Below are positions 44,341 through 57,349 of a stretch of 64,000 nt of DNA, one piece after another. The DNA comes from Pollenia angustigena (lineage: Eukaryota > Arthropoda > Insecta > Diptera > Polleniidae). The position numbers and the translations under genes are program-made. The stretch is from assembly GCA_930367215.1 (NCBI GenBank), contig OV884056.1:321934709-321998708 (forward strand), written 5' to 3'. Under the pieces are notes generated by a model. That model made no database searches and was not told the DNA's origin. It saw nothing but the letters and a program-made list of their open reading frames with translations. Each line of letters begins with the position of its first letter. Within the stretch, counting starts at the first letter, position 1.

Positions 44341-45780
44341 AAGTTTTGTTAACATGAGCTTTTTAAAATTGGTTTTAAATTAAATTTTAGTTTACAACTT
44401 TTATTAATGAAATAATAGAAAAATAAAGAGATCATTAATGACACTACGTATAAAAATTAGTACAAAGAGTTTTATGGTCACAGAAACTAATATTTACCAT
44501 TATCACTAAATCTTGCAGGTATTTTTATGTTTGTGTGCAGTTTAAATATTTAAATGCTTAAACTGAAATCGAAACGGCTAAGCTTAATTTCAATGCAACA
44601 TTTAATTCAACCGAATTTGCAATTTAACGCAAACAAAAATTGTACAAGTTTATGTTATACATTTTTTTAATTCTAAAAAATATTTTAATTTTTTTTTTTT
44701 GGTTCAAATGTTTTCTTTTTAACTTTAGTCTATTTTAGTCTTATGACTATTAAGCGTCTAAAATCACTTAAATAAATCTTAATTATAAAAGTAAGCATAC
44801 AAGTGCATTTCAAGAAGTGCAAAAATGTTTTTTTGCGTTCGAAGAATTTCGGGTAAATTTGACAAATTTAGAGAGTATTTTTTCATTTTATTCTCATTAG
44901 TCCGAAATTGTTCTAGATCTTGTGAAACATACCTGGCATTTGAAGTGCAAAACAGTCCTGCAGATTTCCTGTTTTTGAAAATCACTTCAGTTTTTTTAAT
45001 TTTGTTCGAATAATACAAATGTTTAACGATAATTTATTTAAGTGCAGCAATGGTATAACTTGTACTCTCTCTGCGGGAAATTTGTGTTAATTGTTCCAAA
45101 AGACTGGTCCTAGGATTAGTGAAAATAGAACAAGTACAAAAGAAAAGAACTCATGACCTGTGAAAAGAAAACCAATAATTTAACTGACATATGAAGAACA
45201 AAAAGGTAGAAAAAGTAATGAATTACAGTATAGTCTTTCTTCATCAGTGGTGTGATACATTTTTTAGGGACTTTCTAAAATTTGGTTTATTAAATTTAGA
45301 CTTGTTTTATTAAATTAATACTACATTATTAAATTAATACCCATTTCACACTCGGCAAGTTACTTGGGCAAGTCTCTTGCGCAACTCTTTGTTTGTAGAC
45401 GTTAACGGTAAGGTCGGGGTAAGGAAAAAAATGTGTTGTACACTTTGTTGTTCTTGGCACTTGACAACTTAATTGAGAATAGATGTGTGACTTGTCAAAT
45501 GGTGGCTGTAAGGTATCAATTGACCCCTTCCAATGACAACCCCATGTTAAAGTGATAGGTCCCATTCATATAAAGTGTTAGAACTAGAACCGGTATCTAC
45601 TACCAAACGCCTATCACGGGGCTACTTTAATGTCAGTACGCTTCCCTCTTGGGCTCTTTTGAAAAAAAATTACGTCATATGTTCATATACTTATAGTACA
45701 AAATGTTGCGATGGTTCAGAACCATTACCTATTTAAAAAAAAAAAAAATTATTTGTGGAAAAATAATTTCACAAACTTAG
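44341..45780. other. Stretch without recognised gene
   Basis: AT-rich. Short open frames on both strands at 44779-45018 and 45329-45565 have no motif and overlap each other. Confidence 0.4.
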
Positions 45781-45784
45781 GCCT

Positions 45785-45925
45785 CTCTTACGGTTTACAA
45801 CTCAACAGACAACTGGCTGTATTCAGTTATAATTTTTGTTATGTTTTTGTTCACCGCAATATAGCAAAGTTGTAAACAATAATACAAAAATTTAGAAATT
45901 ACAACTCAACTCACATATCTTCAGA
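45785..45925 (+). repeat. MITE copy, inverted partner at 57165-57300
   Basis: It shares ACGGTTTACAA, TTGTTCACCGCAAT, AGCAAAGTTGTAAAC and GAAATTACAACTCAACTC with the inverted copy. The other copy shows inverted ends TACGGTTTACA and TACAGTTTACA. Confidence 0.6.
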
Positions 45926-46774
45926 AATTTGGCTGTTGAATAACGCAGTTTGTGGATACTATAGCCAAATCATCAACAAATTGTAGCAAACTATACGAAC
46001 AAATACAATAATCAATAACTCAGCTACCCATTAGTATCCAAGTTAGTATCTAACACTTGCACTTTTGATATTCTAGAATTTAAATTACTACACTCACAAT
46101 ATTATTACAGTAACGGACTGTAGTTTATTAAAGAAATGTTCCGTTCAGTCATTTTTAAATAAATAAACATTTAAAATTTCAAGCAAATTTATTATTAACT
46201 GATTCTAACAGTTATTCAAAAAACTAAGTACATATTAATACTGATTTTCAGTTGCAGTTAATATTGTCCGTTGATTGAGTTAAATTCTTCTTTATGATAA
46301 ATTAAATAAAAATGTAATTTAAAGCAACGAAAAGTTAATTTAATTTTTACTGTCAAAAATTCAACCACGAATTCCGTAAAACCAAATGAATTTTCAGTTA
46401 TCTTATATAAAGTAATTGTCAAAAAATTAACTACATATTCCGTAAATACAAATAAATATGCAGTTATTTTATAAAATTTTACCGTCAAAAATTCAACACC
46501 ATATTCAGTAAAAACAATTAAATATTCAGTTATTTTATATAATTGTACTACCAAAAATTAATTTTTACTTATTTATAAAAAATGAATTGCTTGTTTTGTG
46601 TAAGCAATACCCATTTTCTATTTGTTAATATAATTTAGTTAAATACATCAAATTTTAAAAGTAAAATAATTGCGAAGCCATATCGGTCATGCTGCTGGTG
46701 TCTTATAATTGAGAGTTATTCTGTAAACAACGTGGTCAGTACAACAAAATTAAAACAAACTTGTGTATCAGGGT

Positions 46775-48353
46775 CAGCGTTACCGTTGTGATACTTAAGT
46801 ATCAATTTGACCCTTTTTCGACGGTCTTGATACCATTTATGACCCTTTTTTTAACTTATACTTTTGTATCATTTTCCCCTATTTTGTGACACTTTTTGAC
46901 CCTTTTTTGGAAATAGCACTCACATTTTGTTTTTTTGTCAACAATGCTGGACGTTAGTGCTAAAAAAATGTTTTCGAAATAAGCGGAGATGGAGGAATGG
47001 AATTCAAGTGAAGATTAAATACCAAAATATAGAACGCAAATTCCTAAAAACCAGTTTGTATTTGTAAAAAGATTTGTGTTAAAAGATTTTGTACGACTTC
47101 TAAATTAGATTTTCGATAGTAAAGTACAAATTAAAGTACGATTTCCCTAAAAGCAAAAATAACTCATATACACTCATAAAATTATTACAGTAACTGATTG
47201 TTGGTTATTAAATTCGTTTTCCGTACTGTTAAAATTGAATAAATATATAGTTATTTTACGAATATTTTTATTTTTTAACATTTATGTTTGTTATTCAAAA
47301 AACAAACTTTCAAAAAATAACGTTTTTCTGTATTTATTTTGTTATGTAGTTTGATATTTGTCGGTTAAAATATAATTTTCAAAAGTAAAAACTATTAAGT
47401 TTTAACGAATATGCTGTTCAATAAATAAAAAAATTTAAAATGAATGTAACAATCATTTGTTTTAAATGAAATGTAAATGATCCGTTTTCTAAATGAATTT
47501 TAATTTGTTTAAAATAAATTTTCGTTCGAATTTAACTACATAATATTTTGAGTGTACATATTTGTTATGTTTTATTTATTGAATAACTAATGGTGATTTC
47601 TTTTAAAAAAAATGTGACATTTTATTTAAAAAATGCAATTAGGTGTTCGTTTCTTATAAATGTTTTGCTCTCTTATAGAGTAGCAAGTTTTATGCTAAAA
47701 AATTCACCCTTAATAATGTCATAAGGCATTAAACTTTTTGCAACCTTTAAAATCGACAATATTAAGAGTGCCCTGTAAAAAAGGTGACATCGGTTTATAT
47801 ATGGGACCATTTTTAAAACGGCGAGGATTGCCTCAAAGAGCAAGAAAGCTTCGCAAAAATTTAAAAACTCGAAAAATTTTGCAAAATTGATTAAAAGTCC
47901 CTAAAACTAACAGGAATGAAAAAAATTCAGTAAAAATTGCTGAAATTCCCAAATATTTGGTAACAGCGGTAAGCTTTAAAAAATCACAAAACTTGCAGAA
48001 AAAAATTCGCCAACGATTGCAAAACTGGAAAAAAACCTAAAATTTATTTGAAATCGCTAAATAGGTATTAAAAAAAGAGCTATAATGATGAAGAACAAAC
48101 TTTTTGTCAAGTGTTAAAAACAGGAAAGGGCATTCCATAAACAAATTAAGTTTTTTAAGCACTGCCCACCTGAAATAAATATTTTTTGTTTTTTTTATAA
48201 AAAAAAACTTGGTATTTTTATATATATTTAAATGGGAAATACTGCTTTTAAAAATGTTGACCCTTTTTTTATTGAAATACCCTTTTTTTGACCCCTTTTT
48301 CTGAAAAATCCCCTTTTTGTGACCTTTTTCGAAAATTTCCAACGGTAACCCTG
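46775..48353. mobile_element. Non-autonomous hAT with perfect 8-bp duplication
   Basis: The ends CAGCGTTACCGTTG and, from the right, CAGGGTTACCGTTGG are flanked by ATCAGGGT on both sides (46767-46774 and 48354-48361). TTTTTGACCC units recur near both ends. There is no transposase. It is inserted in the CACTCAC element and itself contains 47171-47554. Confidence 0.9.
47171..47554. mobile_element. Short TA-flanked TIR element
   Basis: The ends CACTCATAAAATTATTACAG and (minus) CACTCAAAATATTATG are flanked by TA. It is related to the outer element at 46091, which has CACTCACAATATTATTACAG. Confidence 0.75.
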
Positions 48354-49311
48354 ATCAGGGTAAGTAAATAATAATATTCTCCCTCTCTCGCTTATAAGAA
48401 AAACAAGCGGACAGGTGTCTGTCTGGTATTTTTAAGAAATTCAGCTCTTTTGTGGAGTAAACGAAAATTTAATGAAATAACTGAATATTTTTTATTGTTT
48501 TTACTGAATATGGGGCCAATTTTTTGACAGTAAAATTTTAAAGAATAACTGAATATTTAATTGTTTTTACTGAATATGGTGTTGAATTTTTGACAGTAAA
48601 ATTTTACAAAATAACTGAATATTTATTTGATATTACGGAATATGGTGTTGAATTTTTGGCAGTAAAAATGAAATGAACTTTTTGTTAAAAATAAATGAAA
48701 AAAAAATAGACCGGTTTTTAATTGAAGTTTCATTTATTTTATATTACAATTTCAGTTAATTTTACGTACAGAATATTGTGAGTGTATGTATGCAATAATT
48801 TGTGATATTTAGTTCCTGCAAAAAATTTTCAAATTTGACTAATTCTGTATTCCAATTTGTGCAGTTCAGATATCTCGGGACTAGGTAAAACAGTATACCT
48901 ATACTATATTATCTCTCATTTTTAAAAATTTTAAATCACATTTTCTCTGTACTTCCTTCTTAAAACCAAACAAGTAACCACCACTTGCACGGCCAGATCT
49001 ATGTATTTTCTTTGCAGCAATCCATTGCAGAGTATAATTTTGTAAGAATGTTGCAAATTGATTTTGCTTATCTTCTACTGCGTGGGTCTCAAATAAAAAA
49101 AATACATCAAATTTGTTTAAATAGGTAATGAAGTCTCCAAATTTGATTGAACTTGCTTGATTTGCTACATTATCTATATTCTATATACATACATATATCG
49201 AGGGTTATTTTTCAAATAGTGCTATCTGAAAAATCACAATTTTCCAGGAGAGGGAAAAAATTGATTTTTTCGATAACTCTAGGAGTAATAACTAAACTTT
49301 ATTTTACAATG

Positions 49312-49818
49312 TGTTGGGGTGAAAATGGGGCTGGTTACCTGTTGCTTGAGTACGTTGTCCGGAATTACAAAGTGGCTGGGAACCTCACTCTAATGGTTGG
49401 TTGAGACAGGTCAATTAGCGGCTGGCGCACACACATTTACTCACTTCACACACTAGAAAATGCACCCTTATTTTTTGTGGCTCAATGGCTCTTTTGGGTT
49501 TAATAAAAATCACAGATTTTCCTCTTTAGTTTTAATCTTAAGTTTATTTACTTTCTTTCACTTTTTTTAACTTTGGCTCAATTTACATTTAATTTAATAA
49601 TTTTAATTTATTATCTGCCGACGTCTGGCTGGTTCGGTTTTATTAAAAGCAGTGATTACGCGAATTCATTTTACAGGTGGCGTTAAAGCTCAGCTGAGCC
49701 ACATATCACATGGTTGGTTGCCAGATGGCACCACTAAATCCCGTTCCACACGAAGGAACGACAGTCGCTGCCCACACGGGCAAACAAAATATGTGTTTAC
49801 ACCAGCCAGACGTCAACA
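49312..49818 (-). repeat. BEL 3' LTR
   Basis: Given on the plus strand it runs TGTTGGGGTGAAAATGGGGC to CCAGACGTCAACA. An open frame inside it, at 49652-49858, recurs in the other LTR and is not a gene. Confidence 0.93.
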
Positions 49819-49861
49819 TACCGCCCGCCTTGCAACGGTGGTGCAACATAATAAATAAATA

Positions 49862-50115
49862 CAAATAAAAAAAAAAAAAGAATGGAAATTAAATATATAA
49901 AAAGGTAAAATAAAAAAAAAAGGTATTAGAAACTCAAAAAAAAAAAAAAACAAAGTTAAAATTAACAAAAAATCAAATTTGGCAAATCAAAAAAAAAAAA
50001 AAAAAAAAAAAATATTAAAGCAAAAGTTAAAATTGACAAAATTTAAATTATTAAAATTGAAAATTAAAAAAAACGTAATAAGAATGATAATAAAAAAAAA
50101 AAAAAAAAAAATTAA
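49862..50115. repeat. A-rich low-complexity tract
   Basis: Several runs of 12 or more A interspersed with AAATT words. It lies in the BEL element between the integrase end and the 3' LTR. Confidence 0.8.
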
Positions 50116-50306
50116 ATATTCGACCTCCAGGGCAGCAAAAGAACGGACTGCTTTACGCTTTCAGCACCACTCCCTCTCCAAAGGACATCAAATAGGGGGA
50201 GCTACGTCGGGCCCAGAGATGATGTAGTAGGCTGTGCTGAAGTGCCACGGGGTCCGCCACAGAAGATACCTTTTACTAGATAGGGCAGCGGTAAAAACAA
50301 TGGATT

Positions 50307-52247
50307 TTAAGCTTCGCATTTAGGCAGCGCTACTAATTTGTGAATCGGCCGAGTGATTACGCCGCTTTGCGTTTGTAAGTCCACTACTCGCCCCTTGGCG
50401 TCACTTCCGCGATAGACTCGAACAATACGGCCTAGTCGCCACTCAGTTGGACAACCTGGTTCACTTTTTAGAGCCACGAGATCGCCTTCTTTTAGGTCTA
50501 GCTGAGGGTGTTGCCACTTGTTGCATTTATTAAGCTCTTTTAGGTATTCCTGCTTCCATCGGCGACAGAACTCTTGCTGTAGGGCCTTTACTTTACGCCA
50601 TCGATTTACAATACTTAGGGGTGAAGACAGCTCTTCGGGCTCCGCAGGGGTAAGCATAGCTGTGCCTATCAGAAAGTGCCCTGGGGTAAGGGCAGACAAA
50701 TCTTCAGCGTTTTCCGACATAGAGCCTAGCGGACTCGAATTGAGACACGCTTCTATTTTTGCCAAAACTGTTGAGAACTCCTCGAACGTAAATTTGAGTT
50801 GACCAGCTGACTTTTTAAGGTGCATTTTCATACTTTTTACCCCTGCTTCCCATAGTCCTCCCATGTGAGGTGCTGCAGCAGGGATAAAGTGCCACGACAA
50901 ACGCTGGTGACCATAATTTTCGACAGCCGTGTCACGAAGCTCTTTCACGTGCTTGGCGAAGTCTGCGTCGATTTCTCTAGCGGCGCCAACAAAGTTTCTG
51001 CCGTTGTCAGAATACATGCAGCTTGGGCAACCACGACGGGCGACGAAGCGGGCCAAGGCTGCTAGAAAGGCAGGGGTAGACAAATCGCTAACAGCTTCAA
51101 GGTGAATCGCCTTTGTAGAGAAACATACAAAAAGACACACATAGCCTTTTGTGATTCTGCAGTATCTGCCAGTAAAACTTTTAATCTCGAACGGGCCAGC
51201 AAAATCAACGCCAGTATTCGTAAAGGGGCGACAAAAGGTAGCTCTTTCTTCGGGCAAAGCAGCCATTATTTGATTTTGAAGCTTTTTTCTGTAAAGAACG
51301 CAGACTTTGCAATTACGAACCACCATTTTTATCAGATTCTTTGCCCGAATGATCCAGCACTCTTGCCGGACTACGTTAAGGACTAGACGAGGGCCTCCGT
51401 GAAGGACTAGGGTGTGAATGAATTCCACATACAGCCGAGCCAATCTACTGCCATACGCCAAGATAATAGTGTGCCTTTCGTTGTAGGACAGGCAAGTGCT
51501 AGAGCTAAGTCGACTATTAGATCGAATAATGTCGTCTTTATCAACAAAAGGGGTAAGTGCTAACAGGGGGCTACGTGAATCGATTTTCTTACTCGCTTTG
51601 AGACAGCTGAACTCCCCTGAGAAGTAAATTTGCTGAGACAGATAAAATAAGCGATTTCTTACGAACCTCAGCTCATTAGCCGAAATCTTCACCGAACCAT
51701 AATCGACCTTTTCACGCCTTTTCTTACTCGCCAGGGCAACAAATCGAAACATATAAGCAATTACGTGATACGCTCTAGATAGACTAGAAAACCTGTCTAG
51801 AATGTCTTCTTTATCAGCAGATCTAGCAACAAAAACTTGAGCTCCTTTCGACTCTTCTGCCGTCTCGAACTCCACCGCTCCTACGGGCCACGAAGACTGC
51901 TCCAAGTTGAGCCACTCAGGTCCGTGCCACCAGAGCCTATTTTCTATCAAATCCGCAGGGATCAGCCCCCGGGTTGCTAGATCGGCAGGATTATCACCTG
52001 AAGCCACGTGACTCCAGTTTTTATTCCCCACTTTTTCTAATATTGTAGCCACTCTATTTGCCACAAATGTTTTCCAGCTACAAGGTGGTTTTCTTAGCCA
52101 AGCTAGGACAATCGTGGAATCGGACCACAAATACAGGGGGGATTTGTTCACGTTAAAAGTAGGTACTACATTATCGACTAAACTTGCCAAAAGAACTGCT
52201 CCACATAACTCCAAACGAGGCAAAGACGGCTTCTTTATTGGGGCCAC
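50307..52247 (-). pseudogene. BEL pol, RNase H and integrase part
   Basis: This 646-codon frame opens with the BEL RNase H domain (SLPRLELCGAVLLAS, then LWSDSTIVLAWL with an active-site Asp). A zinc domain follows (LHGGPRLVL…VVRNCKVC, about residues 279-316), then the integrase core with VDFAGPF (about 346), YSDNGRNFVGA (about 411) and HMGGLWEAGVKSMK (Glu near 464). The C-terminal BEL-type domain (WRKVKALQQEFCRRW, about 555) comes last. It would cleave the RNA template and insert the cDNA. It is intact in itself but is not in frame with the upstream part: the ancestral reading joins to it through a shift at about 52257-52280, so translation from gag-pol would stop first. Confidence 0.88.
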
Positions 52248-52254
52248 TTTCGTT

Positions 52255-55200
52255 TTACATGTGACAACTTGACAAAACTTTATTTTCGAGCTGTACCCTT
52301 ATATATATTGTAGCTGCATACGCCAACTCAGACGAGTCACAGAACCCGTGAAATTGAATAGTACAGCCAGGCGAATATTGAACCCAACGTGGCAACTTAA
52401 TTTTTTCAATATCCGCATAGTTCGCAACAAAAGTCTGCCATTTCTGCAGAGCCACTGGTTTGATTGCCTCGTCCCACTCGATCTTATCAAGCCACATTTG
52501 CTGCATTATAATTTTTGCTGCAACTACCACCGGAGCCAACCAACCTGCAGGATCGTATAGCCGAGCAATGGTAGAAAGAACCTCTCTTTTAGTATATGAG
52601 GCTTTTAGTGTTATCTTTTCACCAACAAAGAAAAACACATCTTCTGCCGCATTCCAGCGAATCCCTAGCGTTTTCGTTGTGCTTTTATCATCGAGCGAAA
52701 AAAACGACGAATTTAACAAATGGTCTGGGGGCAAATTTTTTAAAATTTGTTCTGAATTGGAGGTCCATTTCCTCAGCTCAAAACCTCCCATGTCCAGAAT
52801 ACCAATTAATTGTTCTCGTGCCACCAAGGCATCAGCAACTGAATGGGCACCAACTAGGGCATCGTCCACGTACATATTTTCTCGCAGAATTCTAGCGCCT
52901 AACGGAAAACGTCGTTCTTCATCACTCGCCAACTGTAGAATGGTTCTAAGGGCCAAATATGGGGCACAATTTACACCAAAAGTCACCGTTTTCAGTTGGT
53001 AATCAGTAAGTTCTGCACCATCACTGCTTCGAAACACAATTTTCTGGAACGGCCTATGTGTGGGAGTCACAAAAATCTGCCGGTACATTTTTGAAATGTC
53101 CGCATTAAATACAAACTGAAAAAATCGCCATCTCAAAATTAGATTTACTATTTCAGCTTGCAAAATAGGGCCAGTGTACAACAAATCATTTAAGCTTCTG
53201 CCATTTGCGGAAGGACTTGAGGCATTAAAAACTACCCTCAATTTCGTAGTTGTACTTTCAGGCTTAAAAACGCCATGATGGGGTAAATAATAACCAGGGT
53301 CACCTTTAGCATTTTCTGCTTTTTCCATATGCCCTAGGGTTAAATATTCTTTTAGGACCTCATCGTACTGGGCCTTACGCTCAGTATTGCGCATCAAAGA
53401 TTTTTCATTTCTCAGAAATTGACAAACAGCTATATGCCTATTGGGACCAAGCGACAGCAAACTATTTTTAAAGGGCAGACTCACAGTATATCTCCCTTTA
53501 AAGTTTCTAGTGGTAGTAGAACTATAAACCTCCTCACATTTTTTATCCTCATCTGATAAAATACGCCTTTGAGAAATCTCTTCTAACTCCCAAAACTTCG
53601 ATAATTGGTCATCAATCGCTACTTTTGTCATATGAGACACTCTTAATATTCGAGGGGAAACTCTAGCAGGCGTTGGACCTGTAACTATCCAACCAAAAAT
53701 GGTTTCTTGAGCTACTAACGATTCAAAAACACCATGCTTTACTCTACCACGAAGAATAGAAGGATAAAGATCACCTCCTAACAATAAATCAATTTCACTG
53801 CTTTCATAAAACTTCGGATCAGCATAACACAATTTGGGCAGCTCAATCTCTTTTTGTGGCAAAAATGAATGTGTTGGAATACTACCCGTTACTCGAGGGA
53901 CAACAAGGGCCTGAATATTTAGAGCCACGTTCTGATCGAAAAGAGAAACAATAGTAAAAACTGCCATTTTCGAAGACGAACTAATTATCTCTCCGCCTAA
54001 AACTGAGACTTCTGCAGAAACTGGATTAGTTGGCAACTTCAATAATTTTTGTATCTTTTCTGAAACAAAACTTTCATCCGAACATGGATCTATCAGGGCA
54101 CGAACTTTGTAACAGGAACCAAAACTTATAATGTTAACCCAGGCTGTGGCTAACATAACCTTTTTTGCAACAGAGGTATGATGTGACTGAACTACACTAG
54201 AAGGGCCGGCAACATTAGTGGACTGTATTTGACTTTGCGTATTTTGACTCTGAGTTTGAGAATTAGTGTTTGTTTGGCTTTGATTATTATTGTTGTTTCT
54301 TACTATTTCTTTATGTATTAGTGTATGGTGTTTTCTATTGCATTTAGAACAGCCATTAGCACTACTGCACTCTCCATACAAATGCCCCATAGTAAGACAA
54401 TTAAAACAAAAACGAAATCTTTTTAACGTTGAAACACGATTTTTGTAATCCATGCTTAAAAATTTATTGCAAACACTAATCTTATGCCTTTCTTTACACA
54501 ATTTACATGAGCTCGAGTCAACTTTTGTATGATGAGCCTTAAACTGCTTAACTTTTGTAGAAATATTGTTATTATGTGAAGGTCCTGCTTGAGAACCACT
54601 GGCAGCTACATTGTGAGCTACTATAATGTCAGAAACACTTTCAAGGGCATGAAATCTATCGGTCAGAAAATTATTTAATTCTTCCCATTTGGGAACCTCT
54701 GTTTTATTTTTTACCGATTGCTCCCACAGATGCAAAGTATTTTCTGAGAGCCGAGACGAACATTGAAAAACAAAAATCGGGTCCCATGAGGCAATATCTA
54801 CTTTATATAATTTTAGCACCGAAATACAATTATTAATTTCCCTTTGGAGCCTTTTTATTTCCGCAGCCGTTTCTCGTTGACATGGAGCCAAATTAAATAA
54901 AGTCTTAAGCTGACTATTTATTAAAACTCTTTTATTCTCATATTGAGATTTTAAATTCCCCCACGCAATTTCAAAATTTTCAGCTGTCAATGAAATATTT
55001 CTATTAATATCCCGGGCCTCACTGTCTGTCTTTTGAAATAAATAAAATAATTTTTCTACAGGGCTAAGTCTAGAATTGTTTATGTAGATTGCCGTAAACA
55101 TGTCCCTGAAGGTGGGCCACGAAACGTAATCGCCATGAAAAACGCCAGTATCACAAGGGGGTACAGGTATTGAACAAAGATTGGGAGCCACTGCTTCCTT

Positions 55201-55503
55201 ACTTCTTTGTTTCTCATCGTCTACTACCTGTTTTGCATTCGCCAAAATATTTAAACATTTTATATATGTTTTTCGCACCAGAGGAAATTTTGTCTTGACC
55301 GCTATTAATTCCTTTTTTTCCTCTATAGTGTCCCCAGAACACTCGCCATAAATTTTCTTAAATTTCTCCCAACTTTTATCTAACTCGTTTTTCTCGAACT
55401 CGAACGCAATATTGGTATACGTTGAAAAATCTTCTTCTTTCAACATAACCTCCATGTTCGTTATCTCATCTGCAGCCTCAATAAATTTTTCAAATGTAGA
55501 CAT
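52255..55503 (-). pseudogene. BEL gag-protease-reverse transcriptase
   Basis: The frame of 1082 codons starts MSTFEKFIEAADEITNME. It contains the BEL gag region (DTGVFHGDYVSWPTFRDMF), zinc motifs CKLCKERHKISVC (about 334) and CFNCLTMGHLYGEC (about 366), a retropepsin-like segment RALIDPCSDESFVSE (about 468, with D-P-C where D-S/T-G is usual) and reverse transcriptase with FNADISKMYRQI (about 799) and MYVDDALVG (about 876). It ends at TAA 52255-52257, immediately after entering the connection to RNase H. The abrupt end in a conserved place and an open downstream frame indicate one small indel, the only lesion seen. Confidence 0.9.
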
Positions 55504-55894
55504 TTTTTATTTTAAAAATCGAACAAAATAGTCGAGTTGTCTTAAGCGTAACCAAAAATATATAAATAAATAAAAATTCCCAGCAAAATTAATTGAAAAA
55601 AAAATTCACGCGCTGGCAACACTTTTCCTTTTATTTATGAAAATAAAACAAATTAAGGCAAAAATATTTTTTTGTTGTACTTTTTCCTTTTATTTATATA
55701 AATACAACAATTGACTTATTGGGCTACAAAATAAATACCAACAATTCGACGAGTAACGGGTAAAACCGGCGAGTAAAAAAAGATGGCTCTTATTTTTTAA
55801 GGTCTTATTTTTGGCGCGACGTAACCTCACTTCTTTGAGACACAATATGGCGCGACACAATATATATATAATTTTCAAATTCCACAGAGTACGT

Positions 55895-55932
55895 ACCTTT
55901 TAATAAATCTCTTCCCGGGCGAAGGACCAAAA
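55895..55932 (-). other. BEL primer-binding-site region
   Basis: On the minus strand just after the 5' LTR the sequence reads TTTTGGTCCTTCGCCCGGGA. This position and the TGG start are where a BEL primer-binding site is expected. The tRNA is not assigned. Confidence 0.5.
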
Positions 55933-56439
55933 TGTTGGGGTGAAAATGGGGCTGGTTACCTGTTGCTTGAGTACGTTGTCCGGAATTACAAAGTGGCTGG
56001 GAACCTCACTCTAATGGTTGGTTGAGACAGGTCAATTAGCGGCTGGCGCACACACATTTACTCACTTCACACACTAGAAAATGCACCCTTATTTTTTGTG
56101 GCTCAATGGCTCTTTTGGGTTTAATAAAAATCACAGATTTTCCTCTTTAGTTTTAATCTTAAGTTTATTTACTTTCTTTCACTTTTTTTAACTTTGGCTC
56201 AATTTACATTTAATTTAATAATTTTAATTTATTATCTGCCGACGTCTGGCTGGTTCGGTTTTATTAAAAGCAGTGATTACGCGAATTCATTTTACAGGTG
56301 GCGTTAAAGCTCAGCTGAGCCACATATCACATGGTTGGTTGCCAGATGGCACCACTAAATCCCGTTCCACACGAAGGAACGACAGTCGCTGCCCACACGG
56401 GCAAACAAAATATGTGTTTACACCAGCCAGACGTCAACA
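55933..56439 (-). repeat. BEL 5' LTR
   Basis: 507 bp with the same sequence as 49312-49818 as far as I can compare by eye. In the element's sense this is the upstream LTR and would hold the promoter. Confidence 0.93.
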
Positions 56440-57164
56440 CAATGTTATTAAAAATGAACGTCTAAATCATACATATATTAATTTTTTTTTAATTCCAGAT
56501 ATTCGCGCTTATATGTCTGATAGCACTATTTACAAATTAAAATTTTATCGACTTGATCATTGAAATAAGCAGATAGCACTATTTGAACAAAAATGAAAAT
56601 GAGCTGTAATGAATACTTTTACTTAGTAAAATTTAAAGAAGCGCATAATCATGATAACTGAACTCTAAATTAAGTTAAAATTTTACACTAATGTTTATTG
56701 AAAAACAATAAATAATTTAACTTTATCCACATATTTTAAATTATCATAAAAATAATGATATTCTTGCGAAATAGCAGACTTCAATGCTTTGGAAATGCAT
56801 CCGTTTGCTAAGTTGAAAAGAACGTGGGCCAGATTATAAGGGTTTCGCCGCTATTTATAGGATCGCTGCACAGTGTGGGAAATTTGGGAAAAAAATGGAA
56901 ATAATTCTATATTTTATTAACGGTTGGTCCGATTGGAATGCAGTTTGAGGTGAAAATTAAAAAGTTGTAGTCGAGTTTAGGTCTTGGATTTGAGGTCCAT
57001 AGACTTAGCAGGAGAGGTGCTGTAGGTTCCCAAATTAGGACATCTAAGGTATAACAAAAACTAAAAACGATCCTTAATTCTTAATTTTAGCTGGATGCTA
57101 AAAATAATTTTTTAGTAAAATGCGCTTGTCCAGTTCATCATAGTTTTTAATTAGGCCCCTATTA

Positions 57165-57305
57165 CGGTTTACAGCTCAACTCAGTTGAGTTGTAATTTCT
57201 TAATTTTTGTATTATAGTTTACAACTTTGCTAAATTGCGGTGAACAAAAACATAACAAAATTTACAACTGATCGCAACCAGTTGTCTTGTAAACTGTACT
57301 ATTTT
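57165..57305 (-). mobile_element. MITE (partner of 45785-45925)
   Basis: The inverted ends TACGGTTTACAGCTCAAC and, on the minus strand, TACAGTTTACAAGACAAC bound a non-coding centre. Confidence 0.65.
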
Positions 57306-57349
57306 GAAAATATAAGACTCAAATTTATCATAATTCGTTTGAAATATTT

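Larger units (their letters stand above)
46091..48784. mobile_element. TIR element with subterminal tandem arrays
   Basis: The ends CACTCACAATATT are inverted and flanked by TA (46089-46090 and 48785-48786). Inside each end lies an array of about three units of roughly 75 bp (about 46330-46555 and 48478-48665), in opposite orientation. The minus frame 46258-46554 is a by-product, reading repeated YKITE…VFTEY…VEFLTV. The middle is occupied by a hAT element. Confidence 0.75.
49312..56439 (-). mobile_element. BEL/Pao LTR retrotransposon
   Basis: It is 7128 bp, bounded by two 507-bp LTRs that look identical or nearly so and by a 5-bp duplication CAATG (49307-49311 and 56440-56444). Genes run on the minus strand: gag-protease-RT (52255-55503) then RNase H-integrase (50307-52247). 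The 3' non-coding part has long A-runs. No envelope gene was seen. The near-identical LTRs point to a recent insertion. Confidence 0.95.
49190..57107 (-). repeat. Dispersed repeat, copy B, split by a BEL element
   Basis: 49190-49311 and 56440-57107 together match copy A (9948-14432) in reverse. The BEL element lies between them. At 56597-56610 the sequence is continuous where copy A carries two hAT elements. Confidence 0.75.

Noticed and set aside
44779..45018. Open frames on both strands of about 60-80 codons
   Set aside because: They overlap each other, have no motif, and the composition follows the AT-rich background.
46258..46554. 98-codon minus frame with internal protein repeats
   Set aside because: The repeats are the translation of a subterminal minisatellite in a TIR element, and the same array occurs inverted at 48478-48665.
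49652..49858. 68-codon frame, repeated at 56273-56563
   Set aside because: It lies within the BEL LTRs and is duplicated only because the LTRs are.
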